A DNA stretch of 21,348 nucleotides from Clostridiaceae bacterium (GCA_028697435.1 JAQVFD010000007.1:1-21348); one strand, 5' to 3'; counted from the first letter of the stretch, positions 1-6,813 are shown. The notes: generated from the letters alone by a model not told the origin. A program made the numbers and translations.

Positions 1-366
1 TCTGGCAATAAGATGGAGGATGAAGCTTATAGGGAGCTGATCTATGAAATCATAGGGTGCAGATACTCATCGGATAAGCTTGCTCTTATTAAAGAAAAGG
101 TCAGCTCCTTTGGCGATTTTGAAGATTTGCTTTTTGATGCTAATCTTACCAGGGAAGAAATGCTGGCCGCTTTTCGCATTCTTGATGATGTTGATCTTGC
201 TGTTCTGCTTAAGCGTCATCCGTCAGCCGAGGCTGTCCGGGCTGTGGATTTGTCCGAAGCTGAACTGAATCTGAGGGAATGCCTGGAAAGCTATATAAAA
301 GGACTTGCACAGGAAAGACAGCTGCATATCAAGGAGCTTCTTGACAGTCTGGACGATGAAGAATAG
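1..366 (+). CDS. Hypothetical acidic protein, C-terminal part (5' end uncertain)
   Basis: I do not recognise this protein. The reading frame is already open at the left edge. The first ATG is at 13 and has no visible ribosome binding site in the 12 bases before it, so this may be the C-terminal part of a longer gene. From Met13 it gives 117 residues, rich in Glu, Asp and Leu, that look mostly helical. There is no signal peptide, membrane segment or cysteine motif; the tail ends in an acidic run (LLDSLDDEE). The stop at 364-366 lies inside the 3' end of the decayed minus-strand transporter fragment. Codon use looks coding and the frame is clean, so I favour a real gene end over chance. No function is offered. 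Confidence 0.5.
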   Translation, partial: SGNKMEDEAYRELIYEIIGCRYSSDKLALIKEKVSSFGDFEDLLFDANLTREEMLAAFRILDDVDLAVLLKRHPSAEAVRAVDLSEAELNLRECLESYIKGLAQERQLHIKELLDSLDDEE

Positions 367-592
367 ATGTAATTCCTATACCTATGACAGTTATGAATCC
401 TCCCAGAAGAGGACCCAGAAGTTTGGCGGCATTAAGAAAGGAAAGCACCAGTGCATTACCGGAGGTATATTTTTCCCTGGATACGATTTCTGCCATTAAT
501 GCTCCCCTTATATTGACTATAGCGGATGCAAAGCTTTCTTCAACAAGGGAAGCGGACAGATCCCCGGCTTTGGTCTTTGTTACGCCTTCCCA
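332..592 (-). pseudogene. Remnant of a major facilitator superfamily (MFS) transporter
   Basis: The minus strand is open from 592 down to 332, bounded by TGA at 593-595 and TGA at 329-331. The part from about 535 to 362 reads like the region around transmembrane helices 4-5 of an MFS drug/siderophore exporter. It has an arginine-containing stretch followed by MAEIVSREKYTSGNAL, then a hydrophobic helix ending in KLLGPLLGGFI. This matches the family pattern of a short cytoplasmic segment with 'lvpRe.l..aNAl', then '..lGPllGG'. Nothing upstream or downstream restores the other helices, so this is a fragment of roughly one seventh of a normal transporter. No start or ribosome binding site is visible. 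The family call is from motif recognition; decay is inferred from the missing remainder. Confidence 0.55.
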
Positions 593-681
593 TCAATTCC
601 CATTGGGAGATGTTTTATCTATTAAGACTAAAAAAAGTGCTTGATTGGTGGAACGAAAAGGCTGCTGATTGCGTCTATTAA
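555..681 (+). pseudogene. Frameshifted remnant of a MocR/PdxR-type (GntR-aminotransferase) regulator
   Basis: On the plus strand, frame of position 384, the translation contains ALVFVTPSHQFPLG followed by LSIKTKK. TPSHQFP-G is a hallmark of the aminotransferase-like domain of MocR-family regulators. The frame then stops at 642-644. Moving one base forward after the seven-A run at 630-636 restores the expected continuation, VLDWWNEKAADCVY, which corresponds to the family segment '..LL.WAnek..' after the TPSHQ motif. The restored frame stops at 679-681, before the family's conserved EDDYDSE motif. The helix-turn-helix domain and the rest of the aminotransferase domain are absent. This is a short decayed piece, abutting the minus-strand MFS remnant. 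The lipoprotein ribosome binding site lies just downstream. Confidence 0.6.
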
Positions 682-695
682 GCAAAAGACTATTT

Positions 696-702
696 AGGAG
701 GT
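696..702 (+). promoter_or_regulatory. Strong ribosome binding site of the lipoprotein gene
   Basis: AGGAGGT lies five bases before the ATG at 708. It marks the end of the decayed region and the start of an intact gene. Confidence 0.8.
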
Positions 703-707
703 AGCAC

Positions 708-1223
708 ATGAAAAAATTGTTGTTATTTGCTTTAATACTATTGCTGAGCGCTTTGATGATCAGTTGTACAGTCGTAGGGAATCAGCCTCAGCAGAATGAA
801 GAAGAGACGCAGCAAACTGATGAAGCCGATAAGAAAGCGGTAACAGATACGGTCGAGAGCTTTGGAAAAAGGCTCCAATCGGTATCGCTTCTTGCCCCTA
901 AAGATATACTTGAAGAGAGCATGAAGGAGAGTTATGGAAATTTAGTATCCCAGGAACTTATTGAAAAGTGGATAAGCGATCCTTTGTATGCCCCCGGAAG
1001 ATTGACTTCAAGTCCCTGGCCGGATCGTATAGAAATCCTGACTGTTGAGAAATCTTCAGAAAATGAGTACAAGGTTAAAGGTGAAATTATTGAAGTGACA
1101 AGTACAGAGAAGACAGACGGCGGGGTTGCATCAAAACGCACGATTACTCTTACAATAAAAAGATTTGATGACAAATGGCTTATTGCCAATGTAATACTTG
1201 GCGATTATGTGGAAACAAAATAA
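708..1223 (+). CDS. Predicted lipoprotein of unknown function
   Basis: This encodes a 171-residue secreted lipoprotein. Residues 1-19 form a type II signal peptide: Lys-Lys, a Leu-rich core, then the lipobox MISC with the lipid-accepting Cys at residue 20. A Gln/Glu/Asp-rich linker (about 25-45) follows, as is usual for Gram-positive lipoproteins. The C-terminal half alternates charged and hydrophobic residues and ends in KWLIANVILGDYV, which resembles small NTF2-like or DUF4878-style domains; that resemblance is weak. The start is firm: AGGAGGT at 696-702 sits five bases before the ATG. The gene stands alone, with decayed genes upstream and a gene-poor stretch downstream. The likely location is anchored on the outer face of the membrane; the role is unknown. 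Confidence 0.8.
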   Translation: MKKLLLFALILLLSALMISCTVVGNQPQQNEEETQQTDEADKKAVTDTVESFGKRLQSVSLLAPKDILEESMKESYGNLVSQELIEKWISDPLYAPGRLTSSPWPDRIEILTVEKSSENEYKVKGEIIEVTSTEKTDGGVASKRTITLTIKRFDDKWLIANVILGDYVETK

Positions 1224-1644
1224 GAGGAACATAACGATCTACCTAGCACCAAGGCAGATAATTTATTACCCGAACATGATCTTCCGACCATGAACAGGCA
1301 CTTCACCACCTGCAATGATGGTTCGTTCGACCATGAAGAGTATCTACACAACCAAATATAACCTCCAGGCTATATATAACCATTACGAAACCCTGCATGA
1401 TCTTAGCTCGACCCAGTATGATAAGTTGGGATCCTAAAGAGAACCTTTTCTTACCATAAAGAATCTTCCCTCCGACTGTATACAAGCCTTTCGACCCATA
1501 TACAATCTTTGGCCGACTCAGACACGCCCGAATTAATGAGCATATAGAAGTCTTGGCTCAACCGTTATGTTCCTGCGTTATTAATATATCCTGAATAAAA
1601 GGATTAATACTAAGATAATGTATGCAGATTTGTAAAATTATAGA
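1224..1644 (-). pseudogene. Gene-poor stretch with a decayed minus-strand coding trace of 14-residue period
   Basis: No intact gene is visible here. On the minus strand, a frame open from about 1511 to 1303 contains a regular pattern of Gly followed by a basic residue, recurring every 14 codons. The glycine codons fall at plus coordinates 1495-1497, 1453-1455 and 1411-1413 (42-base spacing), with a serine at 1369-1371. The pattern continues with a glycine at 1330-1332. Past there it needs a one-base shift to reach a further glycine at 1287-1289. Upstream it needs a two-base shift to reach a similar unit at 1539-1541. Units read like GKKRFSLGSQLIIL and GRAKIMQGFVMVIY: alternating hydrophobic residues, as in a beta-helix. 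This looks like a frameshifted fragment of a repeat protein; the family is not identified. Confidence 0.35.
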
Positions 1645-2517
1645 TTAAAAAATTCTTACTGCCGTACCTACTCCCACATAGCTGAAGAGATCCTCTACAT
1701 CCCTGTTAAACATACGGACACATCCATTTGAGGCGGATGTGCCTATGGAAGGGGGATTATTGGTACCGTGAATTCCATAATGAGGCTTGGAGAGGCCCAT
1801 CCACCTGGTACCAAAAGGTCCCCCCGGATTGACTTGCTTGTTTACTATTGTAAAGATACCGGTAGGTGTAGGTGTTGTCAGCTTGCCCGTTGCTATAGGG
1901 TATGCTTTGAACATTATTCCGGTACGGTATAAAGTAAGGAGCTTTGCTCTGATGCTTATGGTAATAGCTAAGGGGGTCGGCGCTTCAGGTATGCATATTA
2001 TCTGGTCGGGATACAAGGCTTCAGGTATTATACCGGGATTTGCATTCATCAAATCTCGGAGTGATATATTAAATGCATTGGCTATAACTGCTAATGTATC
2101 TCCGCGGCGAATTACATAAGAGTTAAGATTGGGACATACCTGTTTTGTCTTCTCTTGTGCTACGCATATAACCTGCCCTATATACAATCTTTCGGGAATA
2201 ATACCGGGATTTGCCGTTAGTAGTGCTTCTACAGTAGTATCAAATCTTCCCGCAATACTTGCCAATGTGTCTCCACTCACTATTTTATAAGGGGATGTAC
2301 CTATTGGGCACGAAGGAGCTCCCGGGGGTTGAGTTATCGGGATACAGATAATTTGCCCCACTCGCAATCTCTCAGGTACTATTCCTGGGTTAGCTGTGAG
2401 TATAGCCGCTACTGTAGTGTTGAACCCGGGAGCAATTGCGGCAATGGTATCTCCTGCTTTTATCTGATATTGAATAGTGCCTGTAGGGCATTGACGGTAT
2501 ATGTTTTCATTTACCAT
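1645..2517 (-). CDS. L,D-transpeptidase with three LysM modules
   Basis: This is a peptidoglycan-active enzyme of the YkuD family, which forms 3-3 cross-links or attaches proteins or polymers to diaminopimelate. In the 293-residue reading from 2526, LysM modules span about 17-63, 77-122 and 136-179. Each has the GDT and NPGI signatures and ends in a conserved Cys (ICIP, ICVA). The catalytic domain covers about 185-293 with His253 (IHGTNNP), Ser266, Gly268, Cys269 and Arg271 (SNGCVRM), so it appears active. There is no signal peptide, unusual for a secreted enzyme but common for spore-coat LysM proteins. GAGG touches the ATG at 2526 but lies nine bases from the ATG at 2517, so I prefer 2517 (MVNENIYRQC, 290 residues). 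The longer start would overlap the upstream gene's stop by ATGA. It is probably cotranscribed with the upstream paralogue. Confidence 0.9.
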   Translation of the reverse strand: MVNENIYRQCPTGTIQYQIKAGDTIAAIAPGFNTTVAAILTANPGIVPERLRVGQIICIPITQPPGAPSCPIGTSPYKIVSGDTLASIAGRFDTTVEALLTANPGIIPERLYIGQVICVAQEKTKQVCPNLNSYVIRRGDTLAVIANAFNISLRDLMNANPGIIPEALYPDQIICIPEAPTPLAITISIRAKLLTLYRTGIMFKAYPIATGKLTTPTPTGIFTIVNKQVNPGGPFGTRWMGLSKPHYGIHGTNNPPSIGTSASNGCVRMFNRDVEDLFSYVGVGTAVRIF

Positions 2518-2522
2518 AACAT

Positions 2523-3218
2523 TCATCCTCTTATTCTCACTGTTGTATTGACCGGCACGAGATTAAACAGCTCATTTGCATCCTGATTAAACAGTACTAT
2601 GTTTCGACCCCCGGAAACATTCTCAATGAACTGTGGGTTGTTTGTACCTTGTATGCCAAAACCTGCTTCGGATAATCCAAGCCATCTGGCGCCAAGCTCT
2701 TCTCCCGGGTCCAATTGCTTGTTTATAACTTTAAAAGAGCCTCTGGGTATCGGTGCAGATGGGTTCTCCAGTCCAATTCTGTAAGTTCGAAAAATACTAT
2801 TATTTCTGTAAACTATAAGGCTTCTATCAAGTACATTGACTTCAACGTTAACAGGTGAGGGTGCAACAGGTATACAAAGCACCTGATCTTTATAAAGATC
2901 ATTCAGATCAATTCCGTAGTTGGAATACAAAAGCTGCTGAGAGGAAATGCCGAAGTAGCTTGATATAGATTCCATAGTATCTCCGGATCTTACCACATAG
3001 TAGTTTGTAGTAGGGCAGGCCGGATATATTTGAGCCTTCAAAGGCACGCAAATCTGTATGCCAACTTGTAATTGATAGGGATTAATGCCGGGGTTGGCGG
3101 ATATTATGTCATTGACACTTGTATTGTAGAAGAAGGCTATATTTGCAAGTGTATCACCTGCTCTTACCACATAAGGGACAGAGCCGCTCTGGCACTGTTT
3201 ATAAGTGACCTTTGTCAA
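2523..3218 (-). CDS. LysM protein with catalytically dead L,D-transpeptidase-like domain
   Basis: This is a paralogue of the next gene, with two LysM modules (about 17-62 and 77-119 in the 234-residue reading from 3227) and a YkuD-like domain (about 125-234). It aligns without gaps to the active site of its neighbour, but the key residues are replaced: His to Gln193, Cys to Asn209, catalytic-loop Arg to Val211, and the loop Ser and Gly to Gly206 and Arg208. The fold-determining stretches remain, such as FKVINKQLDPG, RWLGLS and QGTNNP. A GTG at 3227 is the longest start, but GGAG at 3228-3231 touches it. TTG at 3218 lies nine bases beyond and gives an N-terminus ([M]TKVTYKQC) that matches the paralogue (MVNENIYRQC), so I chose 3218. 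Likely role: a wall-binding scaffold or a partner of the active enzyme (inference). Confidence 0.85.
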   Translation of the reverse strand: MTKVTYKQCQSGSVPYVVRAGDTLANIAFFYNTSVNDIISANPGINPYQLQVGIQICVPLKAQIYPACPTTNYYVVRSGDTMESISSYFGISSQQLLYSNYGIDLNDLYKDQVLCIPVAPSPVNVEVNVLDRSLIVYRNNSIFRTYRIGLENPSAPIPRGSFKVINKQLDPGEELGARWLGLSEAGFGIQGTNNPQFIENVSGGRNIVLFNQDANELFNLVPVNTTVRIRG

Positions 3219-3235
3219 ATTAATCACTCCACAAC

Positions 3236-3258
3236 AGAATATATTTACATAATATTCT
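3236..3258. repeat. Inverted repeat between the divergent LysM and deformylase genes
   Basis: AGAATAT (3236-3242) and ATATTCT (3252-3258) form a seven-base inverted repeat with a nine-base spacer. It could be an operator shared by the divergent genes, but the region is AT-rich and chance is possible. Confidence 0.25.
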
Positions 3259-3284
3259 ATATATGCTGTAGGTGTTACTATTTC

Positions 3285-3313
3285 TTGCAGGATGATAATT
3301 ATTTTGCTATGCT
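3285..3313 (+). promoter_or_regulatory. Sigma-A-type promoter of the deformylase-like gene
   Basis: TTGCAG (3285-3290) and TATGCT (3308-3313) are separated by 17 bases. Transcription would start near 3320, just before the AAGGAG at 3321-3326, giving a very short leader. Confidence 0.5.
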
Positions 3314-3335
3314 CTAAAGAAAGGAGATGAGGACT

Positions 3336-3839
3336 TTGGCTACAAGGGAAATATTATTATTGGGAAATGAGAACTTATACAGTACTTCCGAAGAGATTTC
3401 AAAGGAGGAAATAGATAAAGCAAAACAAATAGTCAGTGATTTAAAAGATACAATGATGAGCTTCAGAAAAAAATACGGTTTTGGAAGAGCAATAGCAGCA
3501 CCTCAGATAAACGAGCTTTTCAGGATAATATACATGAATTTTGATGACAGAGAAATAGCATTAATAAATCCAAGACTTGAGTTTACTGAAGACGAAAAAT
3601 TCGAAATGTGGGATGACTGCATGAGTTTTCCGGGTTTGGAAGTAAGATTATTAAGATATAAAAAGTGTAAGGTGTATTATAAGGATTTGCAATGGAAGGA
3701 TTGCGTTTTTGAGCCGGAAGGAGATCTATCGGAATTAGTCCAGCACGAATATGATCACCTGGATGGTATATTGGCTGTTCAGAGAGCTATAGACAATAAA
3801 TCATATAGAATAAATAAGAATAAAGCCGGTTGTTATTGA
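3336..3839 (+). CDS. Divergent peptide deformylase-like protein
   Basis: Peptide deformylase removes the formyl group from the initiator methionine of new proteins, using a metal held by one Cys and two His. All three family motifs are present but altered. Motif 1 reads GFGRAIAAPQ (family GxGLAAPQ), motif 2 reads DDCMS (family EGCLS), and motif 3 is intact, QHEYDHLDG. The metal ligands and the catalytic Glu are therefore kept. AAGGAG at 3321-3326 touches the upstream ATG (3327) but is nine bases from TTG 3336. A TTG start gives MATREILLLGNE, which fits the family's N-terminus better; length is then 167 residues, normal for the family. The gene ends two bases from the convergent glycosyltransferase stop. 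It may be a secondary deformylase with another peptide preference; the main def gene is not in the window. Confidence 0.8.
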   Translation: MATREILLLGNENLYSTSEEISKEEIDKAKQIVSDLKDTMMSFRKKYGFGRAIAAPQINELFRIIYMNFDDREIALINPRLEFTEDEKFEMWDDCMSFPGLEVRLLRYKKCKVYYKDLQWKDCVFEPEGDLSELVQHEYDHLDGILAVQRAIDNKSYRINKNKAGCY

Positions 3840-3841
3840 AT

Positions 3842-4654
3842 TCAAGATTGCGCTAAGGCTATTCTCTCATAATGCTTATATAAGGAGTGAAATTTGCCGG
3901 AATAATTCTTTTTCCATGGCTTCTGCTTTCCACAGAAGTGAATTATCGCAGTGTTGTAAATAATATAATTCATATCATACTTGCCATTGGATAAAATTTT
4001 ATAGTAATTATAGTATCGAGGATCATAATTATATAGAATTTCATCAACCTGTTTTATGCTTTTGGAATAAAGAGCATTTAGTATGTCTTGATCGGGGAGT
4101 ATGAGAGAATTAGCATTTTCTCTTACAAAATCAAAGATATCATTTTCATTTATTATTTTACGCTGATGATTTAAGTTGAAAAGAAGTACTCCGGAGTTGT
4201 AGTAAGCTTCAATATCATAAGGCTTTAATCTTATTTTGTTAATTTTATTGACGGATCCCCTGTCATGATATGCCGCTGCAAAAAGATAACCGGTCAGATC
4301 GGTATTATAAAGTTCTTTTATGTTGTTAATTATCAATATATCCGGATCCAGATAAAGGAGCTTATCCACTTCCGGGGGCATAAACTTAAATGCTAATAAT
4401 CTATAATACATTTCTTTACTATAATGCATGACTACAGGCGCATCTTTGAAATACTCGTCTTTTATTGAGATTACATAGAGTTTATGGACTTCGTTATTAA
4501 CCACATCTTCTATTTGCTGCAGTTCTTCATCCGTTAAACTTGATTGCATAATGTAAATATTAAAATTTTCCTTTGGATTATTGAGGAAAAGGGATTTAAG
4601 CATAACCTTCAGAGGATTAAGATAATTTGAATTTAATGTAACAAGTATATTCAT
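3842..4654 (-). CDS. Family 8 glycosyltransferase
   Basis: This is a retaining, metal-dependent glycosyltransferase of the LgtC/GT8 type, using a nucleotide sugar in the cytoplasm. Of 270 residues, the diagnostic ones are a DxD-type motif in YLDPDILI (Asp103-Asp105), NSGVLLFNL (153-161), LPDQDILN (186-193) and the C-terminal HFCGKQKPW (239-247), the family's H-x-G-x-x-KPW element. The protein looks complete and active. The start is supported by AAGGAG seven bases before the ATG and by a promoter on the minus strand at 4692-4720. There are no membrane segments. The acceptor is unknown; the envelope-related neighbourhood suggests a surface glycan or glycolipid (inference). Confidence 0.88.
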   Translation of the reverse strand: MNILVTLNSNYLNPLKVMLKSLFLNNPKENFNIYIMQSSLTDEELQQIEDVVNNEVHKLYVISIKDEYFKDAPVVMHYSKEMYYRLLAFKFMPPEVDKLLYLDPDILIINNIKELYNTDLTGYLFAAAYHDRGSVNKINKIRLKPYDIEAYYNSGVLLFNLNHQRKIINENDIFDFVRENANSLILPDQDILNALYSKSIKQVDEILYNYDPRYYNYYKILSNGKYDMNYIIYNTAIIHFCGKQKPWKKNYSGKFHSLYKHYERIALAQS

Positions 4655-4691
4655 CGTTGGTCTCCTTAAGGTGATTTAGATTCTACATTTA

Positions 4692-4720
4692 AATATAGAT
4701 TATGCATTTAATTTAGTCAA
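4692..4720 (-). promoter_or_regulatory. Sigma-A-type promoter of the GT8 gene
   Basis: On the minus strand TTGACT (4720-4715) and TATATT (4697-4692) are separated by 17 bases. Transcription would start near 4685, leaving a leader of about 30 bases before the ATG at 4654. Confidence 0.6.
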
Positions 4721-4744
4721 TCATTGTAATATGTATATATATCT

Positions 4745-4773
4745 TTGCTATGTTCAAATTAGAATTGTATAAT
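4745..4773 (+). promoter_or_regulatory. Sigma-A-type promoter of the cardiolipin synthase gene
   Basis: TTGCTA (4745-4750) and TATAAT (4768-4773) are separated by 17 bases. The predicted transcript starts near 4780. This excludes the in-frame ATG at 4750 as a start and supports ATG 4819. Confidence 0.65.
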
Positions 4774-4818
4774 ACATACAAGGGTATATATAACAATGGG
4801 GTCCCAATGGAGGTTATT

Positions 4819-6354
4819 ATGCAAAAACTGTTGAGAATGTTATTTAGCAGAGTTGTTTTGGTTGGAGCTTCCATATTGATTCAGATTTTTGCTTTGCTTC
4901 TCATGATATGGAAGTTTAGCAATTATTTTGTATATTTCTACACCTTCAGTACATTACTTAGTGTAGTGGTCGTTCTGTGCATTGTTAACGGAAAGAGCAA
5001 CCATGCATACAAGCTTGCCTGGATCATTCCGATTATGGCTTTTCCCATTTTCGGCGGACTTTTTTATTTGATGTTTGGCGGAAATAAGTCAAGCAAAAAG
5101 AATAAACGAAAAATGAAGGTAATTACTAATAAGATGGAAAATGTCCTTGTTCAGGATTTGAAAGCGATGCAGCATCTTGAGAAAGAAAACAGAAGCGCTG
5201 CCAACCAGTCAAAATATATAGTGAATTATTCTTCCTGCCCTGTTTATACAAATACAAGTACAGAATATCTTACACCCGGGGAGAGAAAATTTGAACGCAT
5301 GTTAGAGGAATTGAAAAAAGCCCGGCGTTATATTTTCCTTGAGTATTTTATTATTGACAAAGGTATTATGTGGGATACTATACTGGAGATACTGAAAGAA
5401 AAGGCAATGCAGGGGTTAGATGTCCGTGTTATATATGATGATGTAGGCTGTATATTAACATTGCCTTATGGATATGATAAGGAACTGGAAAGTATGGGAA
5501 TCAAATGCTGTGTCTTTAACCCTTTTGTACCTGTACTATCCATCCGCCTCAATAACCGTGACCATCGTAAAATTGCCGTAATTGACGGACGCATAGCCTT
5601 TACGGGAGGCATCAATCTTGGAGACGAATACATCAATGCTTATGAAAAGTATGGGCATTGGAAGGATGCTTCTATCGCCATTGAAGGGGACGCGGTATGG
5701 AACCTTACGGTTATGTTTCTTTCCATGTGGGACTTTCTCCGAAAAGAAGATGAGGACTACGAGGAGTTCAGACCGACTTACGAGTATGCCGAAAATCCCG
5801 AATATAATGGTTATGTACAACCTTTTGCCGATAGCCCTCTTGATGATGAATCCATAGGTGAAACAATATACCTGAACTTGATAGGTGAAGCAGATAGATA
5901 CATTTATATCAATACACCATACCTGATACTTGACAATGAGATGAATTCAGCTTTATGTATGGCAGCAAAAAGAGGCGTAGATGTCCGCATTGCAACTCCT
6001 CACATTCCGGATAAGTGGTATGTTCATGCTGTATCCCAATGCAATTATGAAGCATTGATAGAAAGCGGAGTTTCCATATATGAGTACACGCCGGGTTTTA
6101 TCCATTCAAAGACATTTGTTGTAGATGATTTGTATGCTGTAGTTGGGACAATAAACCTGGATTATCGCAGTTTGTTTCTTCACTTTGAATGTGGTGTCTG
6201 GATGTATAAGACAAATAGTGTTTCAGAGGTTAAGGAAGATTTCCTTAAAACTTTGGAAGTCTGCCAAAGGATTACTTTAGGGTGCTGCAGAGATGAGGTA
6301 TTGTACAAAAGATTGGGCAGAACAATCCTCAGGATATTTGCACCTTTGATGTAA
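4819..6354 (+). CDS. cls: Cardiolipin synthase
   Basis: This membrane phospholipase D-family enzyme joins two phosphatidylglycerol molecules into cardiolipin. The protein has 511 residues, normal for bacterial Cls. The N-terminus carries hydrophobic segments at about 11-30, 36-57 and 66-86, followed by a Lys/Arg-rich stretch. Two HKD catalytic motifs are complete: His249-x-Lys251-x4-Asp256 (HRKIAVID) and His429-x-Lys431-x4-Asp436 (HSKTFVVD), each followed by the expected Gly-x-x-Asn-Leu. The start is set by GGAGG five bases before the ATG at 4819; a longer frame reaches back to 4750, but the promoter lies inside it. The DUF3842 gene follows 33 bases downstream on the same strand and is probably cotranscribed. 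Confidence 0.93.
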   Translation: MQKLLRMLFSRVVLVGASILIQIFALLLMIWKFSNYFVYFYTFSTLLSVVVVLCIVNGKSNHAYKLAWIIPIMAFPIFGGLFYLMFGGNKSSKKNKRKMKVITNKMENVLVQDLKAMQHLEKENRSAANQSKYIVNYSSCPVYTNTSTEYLTPGERKFERMLEELKKARRYIFLEYFIIDKGIMWDTILEILKEKAMQGLDVRVIYDDVGCILTLPYGYDKELESMGIKCCVFNPFVPVLSIRLNNRDHRKIAVIDGRIAFTGGINLGDEYINAYEKYGHWKDASIAIEGDAVWNLTVMFLSMWDFLRKEDEDYEEFRPTYEYAENPEYNGYVQPFADSPLDDESIGETIYLNLIGEADRYIYINTPYLILDNEMNSALCMAAKRGVDVRIATPHIPDKWYVHAVSQCNYEALIESGVSIYEYTPGFIHSKTFVVDDLYAVVGTINLDYRSLFLHFECGVWMYKTNSVSEVKEDFLKTLEVCQRITLGCCRDEVLYKRLGRTILRIFAPLM

Positions 6355-6387
6355 ATAGATTTATGTATCAATGATTGGAGGATTAAT

Positions 6388-6813
6388 ATGCTAATTGCAG
6401 TAATCGATGGACAGGGTGGGGGAATTGGAAAAGCCATAGTTGAAAGAATCAGGCAGAAGCTTGAAGATAATATTGAAATTGTTGCATTAGGAACTAACTC
6501 CCTGGCAACTTCATTGATGCTGAAAGCAGGCGCCAATGAAGGTGCAACGGGGGAAAATGCCATTATTCATAACGCCTGCAAAGTGGATATTATTTTAGGC
6601 CCCATAGGAATAATCAGCGCAAATTCGCTGCTGGGTGAGTTGACACCGCTTATGGCAAAGGCCATAGCTGAAAGCCCGGCAAAAAAGATACTTATTCCTA
6701 TGAGCAGATGCAATGTTACTGTCGCGGGTATTGAAACCAAGACAATTCCCAATTATATTGATGATGCTGTAGAGATTATTAAAGCAATGATTAAGGATAC
6801 AAGGATAATTTAA
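6388..6813 (+). CDS. DUF3842 family protein
   Basis: This 141-residue protein has the N-terminus MLIAVIDGQGGGIGK, a glycine-rich nucleotide-binding-like loop after a beta strand. It continues with an alternating beta/alpha pattern, including VALGTNSLAT, a GANEGATGENA loop, and VDIILGPIGII. I recognise the pattern as DUF3842, a family common in Clostridia whose function is not known to me. GGAGG lies six bases before the ATG. It follows cardiolipin synthase by 33 bases and is likely in the same transcript. Its stop overlaps the stop of the convergent epimerase by four bases (6810-6813), with no terminator between. The small size and single loop suggest a Rossmann-like nucleotide-binding protein (inference). 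Confidence 0.8.
   Translation: MLIAVIDGQGGGIGKAIVERIRQKLEDNIEIVALGTNSLATSLMLKAGANEGATGENAIIHNACKVDIILGPIGIISANSLLGELTPLMAKAIAESPAKKILIPMSRCNVTVAGIETKTIPNYIDDAVEIIKAMIKDTRII

Noticed and set aside
384..644. 86-residue plus-strand ORF as an intact gene
   Set aside because: Its first half is the antisense of the MFS remnant and its second half is a MocR fragment ending at a frameshift. It has no ribosome binding site.
3228..3335. Sporulation sigma-factor (SigE or SigK) promoter for the LysM pair
   Set aside because: CATA-like strings are present, but none had both elements at convincing spacing in this AT-rich stretch.
6180..6563. 127-codon minus-strand frame over the cls / DUF3842 junction
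   Set aside because: It overlaps two confident genes on the other strand and shows only shadow-like composition.
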